Source: Teichococcus rhizosphaerae
Lineage (GTDB): Bacteria > Pseudomonadota > Alphaproteobacteria > Acetobacterales > Acetobacteraceae
Direction of reading: 5' to 3'
NCBI RefSeq assembly: GCF_002631185.1
Contig: NZ_PDNU01000004.1
Span: forward strand, 1 to 64,000
DNA length: 64,000 nucleotides
In this document: positions 50,210 to 59,430 of the stretch, piece by piece
Numbering within the stretch: position 1 is the first letter of the stretch
How the letters are laid out: every line of letters begins with the position of its first letter
The notes under the pieces: model-generated
What the model saw: the letters and a program-made list of their open reading frames with translations, nothing else
What the model was told of the DNA's origin: nothing
Database searches by the model: none
Program-made: the position numbers and the translations under genes

Positions 50210-51937
50210 ATGGCATTGCTGGTGACCGGCGAGGTCCCGAACACCATCCTGGAGAATGACCGCGCGGGCGACTGGGTGGCGCAGCTCAAGCTGTCCGGCA
50301 TCGCCAGTCCGCTGGAGGTGCGGCTGACCGGCGAATCCGCCCGGCTGTTCGAGGCGACGCTCGACCGCCTGACCGGGACCGTCACCATCACCCCCGTCAT
50401 GGTGTTCGACCGCGAGGCCGATACCGGCGCCACCGACCCCGTCTTCACCTTCGGCCTTTCCGTGCGCACCGCCAGCGGCTGGCAGGATGCGCCGCGGAGC
50501 TGGTCCGTCACCCTGCGCGGCGTGGACGACGCGCCGCCCCGGCGGCTGCTCTTCGCCTCCGGTGGCTCGGTGCTGGAAACCGAGCTGGGCGGCGTCGTCG
50601 GCCGGCTGCAAGGCTATGATTCGGACACCGACATCCGCACGCTGACCTATGAGGTGGCCTGGCCGGACTCCGCCCTGTTCGAGGTGGTGGGTGACGTGCT
50701 GAAGCTGCGCGACGGGGTTGACCTGCTGCGGGAAGGCGGCACCACGCGCCAGGTGATCATCATTGTCTCCGACGGCCGGCAGGAGGCGAGCTTCCTGATG
50801 GATGTCGCGGTGATCGACGTCACCACGCTGGACGTCACCCCGGCCCCGCCCGCCATCGAACCGCCACCACCGCCGCCGCCACCGCCCCCGCCGCCACCAC
50901 CACCGCCGCCACCGCCGCCGCCTCCACCGCCTCCACCGCCTCCACCGCCTCCACCGCCTCCACCGCCACCACCGCCGCCGCCACCGCCGCCGCCTCCACC
51001 GCCTCCACCGCCTCCACCGCCACCACCGCCGCCGCCACCACCACCGCCGCCACCACCACCGCCGCCACCGCCTCCACCGCCTCCACCGCCTCCACCGCCG
51101 CCACCGCCGCCACCGCCGCCGGAGACGCGGGACAGCCTGCACATCACGGCCATGGCGGCACCGGCGCTGCTGAACAGCCTCAAGCTGGTCTGGCAGGCGG
51201 AGCACACCAGCATCCCGGCCGGTGGCGCGGCCCAGACCAGCCTGACCTCCGGCGGCCTGCTCTGGCTCTCGGCCGAGGACCGGCAGCGGCTGCAATCCGG
51301 CCTCGCGCAGTTCGAGCCGCCGGCGGACGCCGCATACCGGCTGGACTTCGGCGGCAATGGCGAGGAGCGGAAGATGCTCGTCTGGGTGGCGGCGGCCGAG
51401 CCGGAAGCGGAGCTGTCCGGCCTGCTGCAAGGGCTGCTCGGCCAGCGCGAGAAGCTGGAGCAGCTCAGCCTGCCCGCCGGCGGCCAGCTGCTGGACGCGC
51501 TGCACGCCCTGGCGGGAGAAGCGCCCGCACCCCCTGTTTCGCTCACGCTCGAGGTGCTGGCGCCGCTTTCCCCCGCCGCCGGCCTGTTTGGCCCGTTGCA
51601 GCCCAAGGCGGTGATCGCCGTGCTTTATGACGCGGTGCTGGACCGCGCCCCCAGCCGGCCCGACATGGCCTATTGGATCGGGCATGGAGGCGGCGGCCCG
51701 CTGGATGCGCGGCAGGTGGCGCAGGCCCTGCTGGAAAGCCCGGAATTCCTCGCCCGCCATGGCGGCGCCAGCGACCGCGACTTCGTGGCCGGCCTTTACC
51801 GCAACACCCATGACCAGGACCCGAGCCCCGCCATCCTCGACCACTGGACGGAGATGCTGGGAAGCCACGCCCTGGACCGGACGGAGCTGGTGCTGCGCAT
51901 GGCCCTGCTGTCGGAGGAGGATTTCGTCCTGCGTTGA
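50210..51937 (+). CDS. Poly-proline rod protein with cadherin-like N-domain and C-terminal DUF4214
   Basis: 575 residues, no signal peptide. Residues 1-217 form a beta-rich domain like cadherin-type surface modules (LTGESARLFEATLDRLTGTVTITP, DSDTDIRTLTYEV, DVLKLRDGVDLLREGG). Residues 218-304 are 87 consecutive prolines. The remainder contains a linker and, from about residue 460, a DUF4214 domain: AVIAVLYDAVLDRAPSRPDMAYWIGHG, RQVAQALLESPEFLARHGG, DFVAGLYRNTHDQDPSPAILDHW. DUF4214 is typical of type I secreted S-layer or RTX-associated proteins, so export is likely but no exporter is adjacent. The GGAAGGAAGGG site fixes the start. Translation through the proline run would need EF-P. Confidence 0.88.
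   Translation: MALLVTGEVPNTILENDRAGDWVAQLKLSGIASPLEVRLTGESARLFEATLDRLTGTVTITPVMVFDREADTGATDPVFTFGLSVRTASGWQDAPRSWSVTLRGVDDAPPRRLLFASGGSVLETELGGVVGRLQGYDSDTDIRTLTYEVAWPDSALFEVVGDVLKLRDGVDLLREGGTTRQVIIIVSDGRQEASFLMDVAVIDVTTLDVTPAPPAIEPPPPPPPPPPPPPPPPPPPPPPPPPPPPPPPPPPPPPPPPPPPPPPPPPPPPPPPPPPPPPPPPPPPPPPPPPPPPPPPPPPPPPPPETRDSLHITAMAAPALLNSLKLVWQAEHTSIPAGGAAQTSLTSGGLLWLSAEDRQRLQSGLAQFEPPADAAYRLDFGGNGEERKMLVWVAAAEPEAELSGLLQGLLGQREKLEQLSLPAGGQLLDALHALAGEAPAPPVSLTLEVLAPLSPAAGLFGPLQPKAVIAVLYDAVLDRAPSRPDMAYWIGHGGGGPLDARQVAQALLESPEFLARHGGASDRDFVAGLYRNTHDQDPSPAILDHWTEMLGSHALDRTELVLRMALLSEEDFVLR
50861..51121. repeat. 261-bp proline-codon tract (87 CCN codons)
   Basis: Every codon is proline: CCG, CCA, CCT and one CCC. 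Stretches of the nine-base unit CCTCCACCG recur in tandem in three blocks, separated by CCG/CCA mixtures. The three- and nine-base periodicity means slippage would change length but not frame. The minus strand of the tract is poly-Gly/Arg/Trp in other frames and is a coding shadow. Confidence 0.97.
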
Positions 51938-51972
51938 GGGGTGCCGCGCGCCCGGCGGCTGCGAGGGATTTT

Positions 51973-51993
51973 TTGCGACTCATTCTCACTTGC
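51973..51993 (+). promoter_or_regulatory. Fur-box-like site upstream of an orphan gene
   Basis: TTGCGACTCATTCTCACTT and two more bases form an imperfect inverted repeat. Read on the other strand, TGAGAATGAGTCGCA matches about ten of fourteen positions of the TGATAATNATTATCA Fur consensus. It lies 48 bases before the ATG at 52041, after a TTTTTT run, where a promoter is expected. Confidence 0.5.
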
Positions 51994-52040
51994 GGCAAGC
52001 TGTCCCGATCACCTCCGGCCAACAGGGAGATCCAACAGCC

Positions 52041-52478
52041 ATGGCGACACACGGCCTGCCAACCTGGCCCTGGACCAACGCGCATGTGGACGCCCTGCCC
52101 GCGCCCGAGGCCCTGCTGCTGGAAGGCATCCGCCGCTGGTCCTGCGCCGAGCGGCGCGGCCTGCCGGGCCTGCCCGAGGCGCGGCTGCCCTTCATCGCCG
52201 AGAATGTGGCGCCCGCGGCGCCGGCGCTGGATGCGGTGATGCGCCTGGGCGGGCAGCGCTTCCTGGCCGGCGAGACGGTGCATCCGGCGCTGGTGGGCAA
52301 CGAGCCCGCCCTGCTGCTGGCCTTCGCCCTGGCGCAGCGTGGCCCGCGGCGGGAGGCGCTGGCGGCCTTTCTGCGCCTGCTCCAGCCCGCCGGGGCCTAT
52401 GCCGCGATGGGCCCGGCCATCGGCCTGGCGCTGAGCTTCCGCCGGGCCGGCCTGCTGCTGGCCAATCCGCTGCGCTGA
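52041..52478 (+). CDS. Hypothetical protein, possibly iron-regulated, 145 aa
   Basis: Starts MATHGLPTWPWTNAHVDALPAPEALLLEGIRRWSCAERRGLPGLPEARLPF and is helix-rich with several prolines. A conserved-looking middle is ALDAVMRLGGQRFLAGETVHPALVGNEPALLLAF; the C-terminus is GRxAGLLLANPLR-like. I do not recognise a family. It stands alone between the poly-proline gene and the convergent heme cluster, with a Fur-like site in its upstream region, which hints at iron starvation control. A GGGAGATCCAACAGCC stretch precedes the ATG. Confidence 0.6.
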   Translation: MATHGLPTWPWTNAHVDALPAPEALLLEGIRRWSCAERRGLPGLPEARLPFIAENVAPAAPALDAVMRLGGQRFLAGETVHPALVGNEPALLLAFALAQRGPRREALAAFLRLLQPAGAYAAMGPAIGLALSFRRAGLLLANPLR

Positions 52479-52479
52479 C

Positions 52480-52508
52480 AAAAAAGGGGCGCGCCACCGG
52501 CGCGCCCC
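52480..52508 (-). terminator. Intrinsic terminator of the heme operon
   Basis: Perfect ten-base stem GGGGCGCGCC/GGCGCGCCCC with an ACC loop, followed on the minus strand by TTTTTT (52485-52480). It lies 25 bases after the hemY stop codon and may also serve the convergent small gene. Confidence 0.88.
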
Positions 52509-52533
52509 TGGATGGGTGGGGAAGAGCTTCCCC

Positions 52534-53784
52534 TCAGTCCTGCCGCCCCCAGGCGATCCGCCCGGCGGTGCCGCAGGCCTCGCAGACCGGCTTCCACTGT
52601 GCGTGCGCCTTGCCGCAATTCCCGCAGCGCCAGCGCGGCTCGGCGGGGGCGGCGGTGGCGGCGCGCAGCCACTTGGCCTCGGCGGCGCGGGCCACTGGGC
52701 TGTCGCCATGCTCCAGCTGCTCCAGCTCCACCAGCAGCAGGTAGGCGCGGGCATCGGCCTCGCCGGATTCCACCAGCGCCTCCAGCTCGCTGCGGGCGCG
52801 GCCGGTGAGGCTGGCCTGCAACGCCACGCGGGCCAGCAGCAGCCGGCTTTCCGCGGCGGTGCGGTTGCGGCTGACCAGGGTCTCGGCCAGCTTCACCCGG
52901 GCCAGCGCATCGGCCTCGCCTTCGAGGTAGGCCTCGGCGATCTGCGGGTGCGGCGCCGTGGCCCAGCCCTGCTCCAGCACCGAGCGCGCCCGGCGCGGGC
53001 TGCCGGTGGCGGCCATGCGCTTCGCATGCGCCAGCACGGCCGGGGTGAAGCCGGGATCGGCCTGGAAGGCCTGGCGCTCCAGCTCGGCGGCGCGCTCCGC
53101 ATCCGTCTCCTGGCTGGCGGCGGCCAGGGCGAGCGGGGCGCGCGGCGTTTCCGGCGCGGCGAGCGCCAGCGCCTCGCGCCAGTCCTGGGTGCGCTGCGCC
53201 AGCAGGGCGCGCTCCTCGCGCAGCCAGGCGGCGCCGGGATGGGCGGCCTCCGCCTCGCGCGCCAGCGCCTGGGCGGCCGGCCAGTCCTTGCGCTGGATCG
53301 CCTGCCGCAGCAGCCCGCGCAGGCCGATGAAGCGGGCATCCTCGCGCCTGGCCAGCGCCTGGAACGCCTCGGTGGCGGCTTCCTCGCGGCCGGCCATGCG
53401 CTCGGCCTCGGCGGTCAGCAGCAGCAGCTGCGGCGTGTCGCCCAGCAGGGAGCGGGCGCGCCTCACCTCGCTCCGCGCCGTGTCGGCCGAGCCGGCGGCG
53501 AGGGAGACCAGGGCCTTGGTCAGCACCGCCTCGCCCTGCTCGCGCCGGCGCGCGGCGCGGCGGGCGCGGGCGCGGGCGGGCCAGCCGATCAGGGCGCGCA
53601 GCCCCACCAGCAGCCCGTGCAGCACGATGAACAGCACGACGAGGCCGATCAGCAGCACCGGCATCGAGACGCCGATGAACATGTCGCCGACGCGCAGCTC
53701 CACCGAGCCGCCCAGGCGCATCAGCCCCCAGGCGAGGGCGACGGCGACGAGGCTGACAAGCAGCAGCCCGATGGCGCGGCGCAT
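52534..53784 (-). CDS. HemY-like protein with TPR-type helices and C-terminal zinc ribbon
   Basis: 416 residues. Two N-terminal membrane helices (AIGLLLVSLVAVALAWGLM and MPVLLIGLVVLFIVLHGLLVGL) are followed by TPR-like helical repeats (about 80-380). The C-terminal ribbon has CGNCG and CEACG cysteine pairs, usual in alphaproteobacterial HemY. HemY in the hemCDY arrangement supports tetrapyrrole synthesis at the inner membrane, though its exact role is unsettled and it is unrelated to Bacillus HemY. Its start overlaps the mitofilin-like gene by one base (TGATG). A strong terminator follows, so it ends the operon. Confidence 0.9.
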   Translation of the reverse strand: MRRAIGLLLVSLVAVALAWGLMRLGGSVELRVGDMFIGVSMPVLLIGLVVLFIVLHGLLVGLRALIGWPARARARRAARRREQGEAVLTKALVSLAAGSADTARSEVRRARSLLGDTPQLLLLTAEAERMAGREEAATEAFQALARREDARFIGLRGLLRQAIQRKDWPAAQALAREAEAAHPGAAWLREERALLAQRTQDWREALALAAPETPRAPLALAAASQETDAERAAELERQAFQADPGFTPAVLAHAKRMAATGSPRRARSVLEQGWATAPHPQIAEAYLEGEADALARVKLAETLVSRNRTAAESRLLLARVALQASLTGRARSELEALVESGEADARAYLLLVELEQLEHGDSPVARAAEAKWLRAATAAPAEPRWRCGNCGKAHAQWKPVCEACGTAGRIAWGRQD

Positions 53785-55508
53785 CAGCCCTGCCCTCCGC
53801 TGCGCAGCTCGGACAGGGCGCCACGGGCGGCCACCAGGCCGCGTGCCTGCTCAAGCCACTGGCCCATCGGCGCGCGCACCGGCTCGGGCAGGCCCTCGAT
53901 GCGGCGGATGGCGGCGGGCAGGTCGCCCGCCTCCAGGGCGCGGCGGGCCGTTTCCAGCTCGCCGCTGACGGAGTCGCCCCACACCACGTTCTCGCCGCGG
54001 CGGACGGTGACGAGGTTGCCGAGCCGGGTGGCGGCGGATTCCCACACGCTCTGCCCCTCGGTCGCCGGCTCCGCCCTGGCGCGGGCGGCGCGCGCGGCAT
54101 CCTCGAAGGACAGGCGCAGCGAGGCCTCGGTGGGCGGCGCGGCCTCGGCATAGCGGCGCAGCGCGGCGGGCGCCTCGCCGCCAAGGCCGGACAGCGCCTG
54201 GCCCAGCGGCCGGCCGGCTTCCAGGGCGGTCTCCACCCCGGCGCTGGCGATCAGCCGCGAAAGGCGGCGCTCGGCGGCGGCGAGGCGGCTTTCGCGCGCC
54301 TCCAGCGCCGCGAAGCGCTCGTCCAGCGCCCGGTCGCGCGCCGCGTTGCGCTCGCGCGCCGCGTCCTCGGACGCGATGACGCGCTGGCGCATGGATTCCT
54401 CGACCGCCGCGAAGCGCGGGCCGAGCGCCGCCTCGGCGGCGGCCAGGCGCTGGGCGATCTGCGCCTCGGCGCCGCTGATGCGCTGGGCGAGGTTGCGCTC
54501 CGCCTCCTCGATGCGGGCATTGGCGGCGCGCTCCAGCGCCTCGCGGTCGCTGCGCTGGCTCTGCAGCTGCTCGCGCAGCGCGGCCACGGCCTGCCGGTTC
54601 TCGCCCGTCCCGGCCTCCAGCGCGCCGAGCCGCTGCCCGGCCTGGGCGAGCGGGCCGCTTTCCAGCGCCTGCAGGCGCTGCGGCAGGGGCTGCAGGGCGC
54701 GGAGCTGTTCCGGCACCGGCTGCAGGGCGCGAAGCTGCTCCGGCACCGGCTGCAGCGTGGCCATCTGCTGCTCCAGCGCCTCCAGGCGGGCCGGCTCCAC
54801 CGTGGGGCCCGGCCGGTTGGCCAGGCTGATGCCGAGGGCCAGCAGGGCGGCCACGCCGCTCGCCGCGGCGATGGGCAGGGCCAGGTGCTCCAGGCGGCCA
54901 CGCGGCCTGGCGGGGGGCGCGGGCGGGGTGGGGGTAGGCTTGGTCATGCGGGGCGGGGAGCTGTCCTGCGGGGTGGCGGGGCGGGGTGGCGTCGGCACGG
55001 GCGGAATGGCTGTCTCCTGGGCGGGGGCCGGCGGCCTGGAAGCCGGCTGATGCGCCGCCGCCGGCTTTGCCGGCAGGGCGGAGGGCGCGGGCGCAGCGGG
55101 GGCCGGGCCGGGGGCCATGCCGGGGGCCGGGCTGGAGGTCGGGCCGGGCGACGTGCCGGAGGCACCGGCCGGCGCGGCGGGCGGCGTGGGGTTCATGCCG
55201 CCGCTGGCGGAAGCCGGGACGCTGCCCGCGGAAGGGGCGGCGGGCGGCGCGTCGGCGGAAGGCGGCGCCACGGGCGGGGTGGCCGAGGCCGGCGCGGCCG
55301 GAGCCGGAGGAGCGGAAGCGGGCGGCGCGGAAGCGGGCGGGGCAGCGGGGCGGGCGGCTTCCGGCGCCGGCTTCGCCGCCGGGTTGATGCCGCTGAAGGC
55401 GCGCGGCGTCACGGTCGGGTTCTCGCGGCCCGGCCTGCCTTTCGGCGGAGCGTTGCGGCTGCCCGGCACCGGCTCACCCTTGGGGCTGTCTTTCGGCGTG
55501 TCGGTCAT
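53784..55508 (-). CDS. Mitofilin/Mic60-like inner membrane protein
   Basis: 574 residues. A long Pro/Ala-rich N-terminus (about 1-205) precedes one transmembrane helix (LALPIAAASGVAALLALGISLA). Then comes a repeated LQPVPEQLRALQPVPEQLRALQPLPQRLQALE segment, a long coiled coil (about 260-430), and a compact C-terminal domain (LSFEDAARAARARAEPATEGQSVWESAATRLGNLVTVRRGENVVWGDSV...DLPAAIRRIEGLPEPVRAPMGQWL) with the mitofilin signature. In Alphaproteobacteria this protein shapes intracytoplasmic membranes and is encoded between hemD and hemY, as here. ATGA overlap with hemD. Confidence 0.9.
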   Translation of the reverse strand: MTDTPKDSPKGEPVPGSRNAPPKGRPGRENPTVTPRAFSGINPAAKPAPEAARPAAPPASAPPASAPPAPAAPASATPPVAPPSADAPPAAPSAGSVPASASGGMNPTPPAAPAGASGTSPGPTSSPAPGMAPGPAPAAPAPSALPAKPAAAHQPASRPPAPAQETAIPPVPTPPRPATPQDSSPPRMTKPTPTPPAPPARPRGRLEHLALPIAAASGVAALLALGISLANRPGPTVEPARLEALEQQMATLQPVPEQLRALQPVPEQLRALQPLPQRLQALESGPLAQAGQRLGALEAGTGENRQAVAALREQLQSQRSDREALERAANARIEEAERNLAQRISGAEAQIAQRLAAAEAALGPRFAAVEESMRQRVIASEDAARERNAARDRALDERFAALEARESRLAAAERRLSRLIASAGVETALEAGRPLGQALSGLGGEAPAALRRYAEAAPPTEASLRLSFEDAARAARARAEPATEGQSVWESAATRLGNLVTVRRGENVVWGDSVSGELETARRALEAGDLPAAIRRIEGLPEPVRAPMGQWLEQARGLVAARGALSELRSGGQG

Positions 55509-56305
55509 TCTCTCTCCTGCCCCTCGCTTTCCGGTTCTGGCAACCCGGCCCATGGGGCGCCGGGAGGCGCCGCATCCGGCCATGCCCCGGGCGGCCGGCC
55601 CAGCAGGGCCAGCAGCGCCGGAAGCTCCGGCACCCGGGTAGCATGGATCGCCCGCCATGGCATGCCCGCCAGGGCCGACTCGATGCGTGGCGAAAGCGCG
55701 AACGCCACGGTCCGCCGCACGGTTTCGGCGAGCCCCGCCTGCCGCAGCAGCGCCTGGGTGTGAAGCGCCGAGCGCGGCGAAAGGAACAGGGCGCCGCGCA
55801 CCGCCCCCTCCCGCAGCGCGGCGATGCAATCCGCCGGCAGGGCGGCGGCCGGGCGCGCCTCATAGACGACGCGGCGGCGCACGGTGAAGCCCGCCCCGCG
55901 CAGCGCCGCCGCCAGCGCCGCGCTGTAGCCCCGCCCCACCGCCAGCAGCAGCGGGCCGCCGCGCGGGTCGAGCCGCGCCGCCGCCAGCTTCGCCAGGGAC
56001 ACCGCGTCGCCGCTGGCGTGCTCGACCCGCAGGAAGCCGGCGCGGCGCGCCTCATCGCCCGTCCCCTCGCCCACCGCCAGCACGGGCCGGGCCTTGTCGG
56101 GCCAGCCGGCCAGGGCGCGGGCGCTGGCGCGGCTCGGCAGCAGGATGGCCTGTGCGGGGCGGCCGCCCTCGCGCGGCGCCGGCAGGGCGGTCAGCACCAG
56201 CGCCGGCGCCGCCAGGGCACGCCAGCCCAGCACCGCCACGGCGGCCGCGGTTTCCGCGCAGCCGGGCTCCGGCCGCGTCACCAGGATGGCGGGCGCTTCC
56301 CGCAC
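55505..56305 (-). CDS. hemD: Uroporphyrinogen-III synthase
   Basis: 266 residues. HemD is poorly conserved, but the N-terminal ILVTRPEPGCAETAAAVAVLGWRALAAPAL, ILLPSRASARALAGW, the VVYEARPAAALP hinge and LFLSPRSALHTQALLRQAGL fit. It closes and inverts ring D of hydroxymethylbilane to give uroporphyrinogen III. The GTG start at 56305 lies four bases after the hemC stop; a longer frame upstream overlaps hemC and has no homology. It overlaps the mitofilin-like gene by four bases. Confidence 0.9.
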   Translation of the reverse strand: MREAPAILVTRPEPGCAETAAAVAVLGWRALAAPALVLTALPAPREGGRPAQAILLPSRASARALAGWPDKARPVLAVGEGTGDEARRAGFLRVEHASGDAVSLAKLAAARLDPRGGPLLLAVGRGYSAALAAALRGAGFTVRRRVVYEARPAAALPADCIAALREGAVRGALFLSPRSALHTQALLRQAGLAETVRRTVAFALSPRIESALAGMPWRAIHATRVPELPALLALLGRPPGAWPDAAPPGAPWAGLPEPESEGQERE

Positions 56306-56309
56306 GGGA

Positions 56310-57431
56310 TCAGCTGATGAAGATGTCGGCGGGGCTGTCGGCGCGCAGCCCGTCGCCCAGCTCGCGGCCCAGCCGCTCGGCATCGGCGGCGGCGCCGTGG
56401 ATGCTGCGCTTGAGCAGGAAGCTGCCATCGGGGCGCGCCACCAGCCCGGTCAGGTGCAGCTCGCCATTGGGCAGCAGCCGCGCATGGCCGCCGATCGGCG
56501 TGCGGCAGGAGCCGTCCAGCGCCGCCAGCAGCGACCGCTCGGCGCGGGAGACGGCGCGCGCGGCGCGGTCCTCGATGCCTGACAGCAGCTCGTGCAGCTC
56601 CCCGTCCGCCGCGCGCACGGTGATGCCGACGATGCCCTGCCCGGCGGCCGGCACCATCGCCTCGGCATCCAGCACCACCGAGGCGCGCTCCTCGAGCCCG
56701 AGGCGCTTCAGCCCGGCCAGCGCCAGCAGCGTGGCATCGGCCTCGCCGGCCGCCAGCTTGGACAGGCGGGAGCCCACATTGCCGCGGATCATCTCCACCC
56801 TCAGGTCTGGCCGGGCGTGCAGCAGCTGCGCCTGGCGGCGCAGGCTGGCGGTGCCGATGCGGGCGCCGGCGGGAATGGCGGAATAGGGATCGGCCGGATC
56901 GACGGCGTGGCAGCTCGGGCCCAGGATCAGCGTGTCCCGCGCATCCTCGCGCTTGAGGGTGCAGGCGAGCACGATGCCGGGCGGCAGCTCGGTCTCCAGG
57001 TCCTTGAGGCTGTGGACGGCGAAGTCGATCCGTCCGTCCAGCAGCGCCTCGTGGATCTCCTTGGCGAACAGGCCCTTGCCGCCGATATCCGCGAGCCGCT
57101 TGTCCTGGATGCGGTCGCCCGAGGTGGTGATGATATGCTCCTCGAACGCCTTGGCGTTGCGCAGCACGGGGCAGAAGCGCAGCAGCAGGTCGAGGAAGGT
57201 GCGGGTCTGCCACAGCGCCAGCGGCGAGCCGCGGGTGCCGACGCGCAGCGGCAGCGGCCGCCGGGCATGCGGCTTGACCGGCCCGGATGAGCGGGCGGCG
57301 GGCGCGGCATGGCCTGGATGCGCGGTGGCCGGCACGGCGCCCCCCGTCCGGATGTCGGCCGGGGCGGCGACGCGGGAATGAGCGAAGGCGCCCGCCGCGG
57401 CAGACGGCGGGACGGGGTGGGCAAGGGACAT
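56310..57431 (-). CDS. hemC: Hydroxymethylbilane synthase (porphobilinogen deaminase)
   Basis: 373 residues, about 60 longer than usual. The Pro/Ala-rich N-terminal extension has no family match; the conserved domain starts at [15 protein letters not shown]. Motifs are [54 protein letters not shown] and [12 protein letters not shown]. The dipyrromethane-cofactor cysteine is in [13 protein letters not shown]. It polymerises four porphobilinogens to hydroxymethylbilane. An in-frame GTG at 57335 could start a shorter protein. First gene of the heme operon, 47 bases from divergent tsaD. Confidence 0.95.
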   Translation of the reverse strand: MSLAHPVPPSAAAGAFAHSRVAAPADIRTGGAVPATAHPGHAAPAARSSGPVKPHARRPLPLRVGTRGSPLALWQTRTFLDLLLRFCPVLRNAKAFEEHIITTSGDRIQDKRLADIGGKGLFAKEIHEALLDGRIDFAVHSLKDLETELPPGIVLACTLKREDARDTLILGPSCHAVDPADPYSAIPAGARIGTASLRRQAQLLHARPDLRVEMIRGNVGSRLSKLAAGEADATLLALAGLKRLGLEERASVVLDAEAMVPAAGQGIVGITVRAADGELHELLSGIEDRAARAVSRAERSLLAALDGSCRTPIGGHARLLPNGELHLTGLVARPDGSFLLKRSIHGAAADAERLGRELGDGLRADSPADIFIS

Positions 57432-57478
57432 GCGGGCGTCATAGAACCACCGCCCGGCATTGGGGAAGGCAAGAACGG

Positions 57479-58606
57479 ATGCAATCGGCGCCTATCAGAG
57501 GTCCAGTCCTGGGGTTGGAGGCGAGCTGCGACGAAACCGCGGCCGCCCTGCTGGCGCCCGACGGCACCATCCTGGCCGAGGCGGTGCGCAGCCAGCTGGC
57601 CGAGCACACCCCCTTCGGCGGGGTGGTGCCCGAGATCGCGGCCCGCGCCCATCTCGCCCATCTCCCGGCTCTCGCGGCGCAGGTGATGGGCCAGGCGGGC
57701 GTGCGGCCGGCGGAGCTCGGCGGCATCGCCGCAACGGCCGGGCCGGGGCTGATCGGCGGGCTGATCGTCGGCGCCAGCTTCGGCAAGGGCATGGCGATCG
57801 CACACAACCTGCCCTTCGTGGCGGTGAACCACCTGGAAGGGCACGCGCTGACGGCGCGGCTGCCCCTGCTACGGCAGACGGGCGTGGTGGAGGGGGAGGT
57901 TGCGTTCCCCTACCTGCTGCTGCTGCTCTCGGGCGGGCATTGCCAGTGCGTGGCGGTGGAGGGGCTCGGCCGCTACCGCCGCCTCGGCTCGACGCTCGAC
58001 GACGCGGTGGGCGAGGCCTTCGACAAGTCGGCCAAGCTGATGGGCCTGCCCTGGCCCGGCGGCCCGGCGCTGGAGAAGCTGGCCGCCTCGGGCGACCCGA
58101 TGCGCTTTCCCCTGCCCCGCCCCATGCTCGGCCGCCCCGGCTGCGACTTCTCCTTCAGCGGGCTCAAGACCGCCGTGGCGCAGCTCGTGCCGAAGCTGGA
58201 GAACGAGCAGGACCGCGCCGACCTCGCCGCCGCCTTCCAGCGCGTCGTCGCCGTCGTGCTGGCCGACCGCGCGCGCAACGCCCTGGCCATGCTGCCGGAC
58301 GCCACGGCCATGGTGGTGGCGGGGGGCGTCGCCGCCAACCAGGGGGTGCGCGCGGCCCTCGCGGCCGAGGCGGGGCGGGCCGGCCTGCCGCTGGTGGCGC
58401 CGCCCATCCGGCTTTGCACGGACAACGCGGTGATGATCGCCTGGGCCGGCATCGAGCGGCTGCGCGCCGGCCTGACCGACGGGCTGGACCACGCCCCCCG
58501 CCCGCGCTGGCCGCTGGCCGAGCTTTCGGCGGAGCGCCCCCGAAACCAACCGGCAGGCCAACCGGGAGCCCAACCAGGGGGGCATCCGGGGGACCGGGCC
58601 GCATGA
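57479..58606 (+). CDS. tsaD: tRNA N6-adenosine threonylcarbamoyltransferase TsaD
   Basis: 375 residues. Motifs are [56 protein letters not shown] with the metal-binding histidines, [31 protein letters not shown] and the late [12 protein letters not shown] aspartate. It makes the t6A37 modification on ANN-decoding tRNAs with partners encoded elsewhere. The C-terminal tail ([20 protein letters not shown]) is a short Gln/Pro/Gly extension not found in most homologs. Its stop overlaps rlmJ by ATGA. Confidence 0.95.
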   Translation: MQSAPIRGPVLGLEASCDETAAALLAPDGTILAEAVRSQLAEHTPFGGVVPEIAARAHLAHLPALAAQVMGQAGVRPAELGGIAATAGPGLIGGLIVGASFGKGMAIAHNLPFVAVNHLEGHALTARLPLLRQTGVVEGEVAFPYLLLLLSGGHCQCVAVEGLGRYRRLGSTLDDAVGEAFDKSAKLMGLPWPGGPALEKLAASGDPMRFPLPRPMLGRPGCDFSFSGLKTAVAQLVPKLENEQDRADLAAAFQRVVAVVLADRARNALAMLPDATAMVVAGGVAANQGVRAALAAEAGRAGLPLVAPPIRLCTDNAVMIAWAGIERLRAGLTDGLDHAPRPRWPLAELSAERPRNQPAGQPGAQPGGHPGDRAA

Positions 58607-59430
58607 ACTACCGCCACGCCTTCCACGCCGGCAACTTCGCCGATTGCGTGAAGCACGCGCTGCTGGTCTCGCTGGTCCGCCGCATCGCCGCCAAGGACAA
58701 GCCCTTCCGGGTGCTCGACACCCATGCCGGCATCGGCGCCTACGACCTTTCGGGCTCGGAGGCGGAGCGGACGGGGGAATGGAAGCGCGGCATCGGCCGG
58801 CTGCTCGACATCACCGAGGGGCCGCTGGCAGACTGGCTGGCGCTGGTGCGCAACGCGGGCTTCCCGCCCCGCTACCCCGGCAGCCCCTCGCTCGTGCGGA
58901 TGATGCTGCGCCCGAACGACCGGCTGGTGCTGTGCGAGCTGCACGAGGAGGACCACGCCACGCTGCGCACCCTGTTCCGCGGCGACCCGCAGACCGCCGT
59001 GCACAAGCGCGACGCCTGGGAGGCGCTGGCCGCGCTCACCCCCTTTGCGGAGAAGCGCGGCCTGGTGCTGGTCGATCCGCCCTTCGAGGTGGAGGGCGAG
59101 TTCGGGCGCATGGCGGAGGGGCTGGTCACGCTGGCGCACCGCTTCCGCGCGGGCGTGCAGGCGCACTGGTATCCCATCAAGCACCGCGCGCCGGTGCGCG
59201 CCTTCCACGCCGCGCTGGCCGGCAGCGGGGTGCGCGACATCCTGGCCTGCGAGCTGTGGCTGCGCGAGCCCACCGACCCGCAGCGGCTGAATGGCTGCGG
59301 CGTGGCGGTGGTGAACCCGCCCTGGCGGTTCGAGGAGGAGGCGCAGGCGATCCTCGCCGCCCTGCTCGAACGCCTGGGCGAGGGCGAGCCCGGGCAGGGC
59401 TGCGCCGTCACCCGCATCGCCGAGGAATGA
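58603..59430 (+). CDS. rlmJ: 23S rRNA (adenine(2030)-N6)-methyltransferase RlmJ
   Basis: 275 residues. Matches RlmJ from its first residues: [21 protein letters not shown], then [15 protein letters not shown] (SAM loop), [14 protein letters not shown], and the catalytic DPPF in [33 protein letters not shown] and [16 protein letters not shown] follow. It methylates A2030 of 23S rRNA. Coupled by ATGA overlap on both sides to tsaD and gpsA. Confidence 0.95.
   Translation: MNYRHAFHAGNFADCVKHALLVSLVRRIAAKDKPFRVLDTHAGIGAYDLSGSEAERTGEWKRGIGRLLDITEGPLADWLALVRNAGFPPRYPGSPSLVRMMLRPNDRLVLCELHEEDHATLRTLFRGDPQTAVHKRDAWEALAALTPFAEKRGLVLVDPPFEVEGEFGRMAEGLVTLAHRFRAGVQAHWYPIKHRAPVRAFHAALAGSGVRDILACELWLREPTDPQRLNGCGVAVVNPPWRFEEEAQAILAALLERLGEGEPGQGCAVTRIAEE

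Noticed and set aside
50861-51121. Proline tract as an on/off phase-variation switch
   Set aside because: Unit lengths are 3 and 9, so slippage keeps the frame; only length variation is possible.
50153-51868. Minus-strand frame with an Arg-Trp run opposite the proline tract
   Set aside because: Pure reflection of the proline codons; the plus-strand frame has a strong ribosome binding site and a DUF4214 domain.
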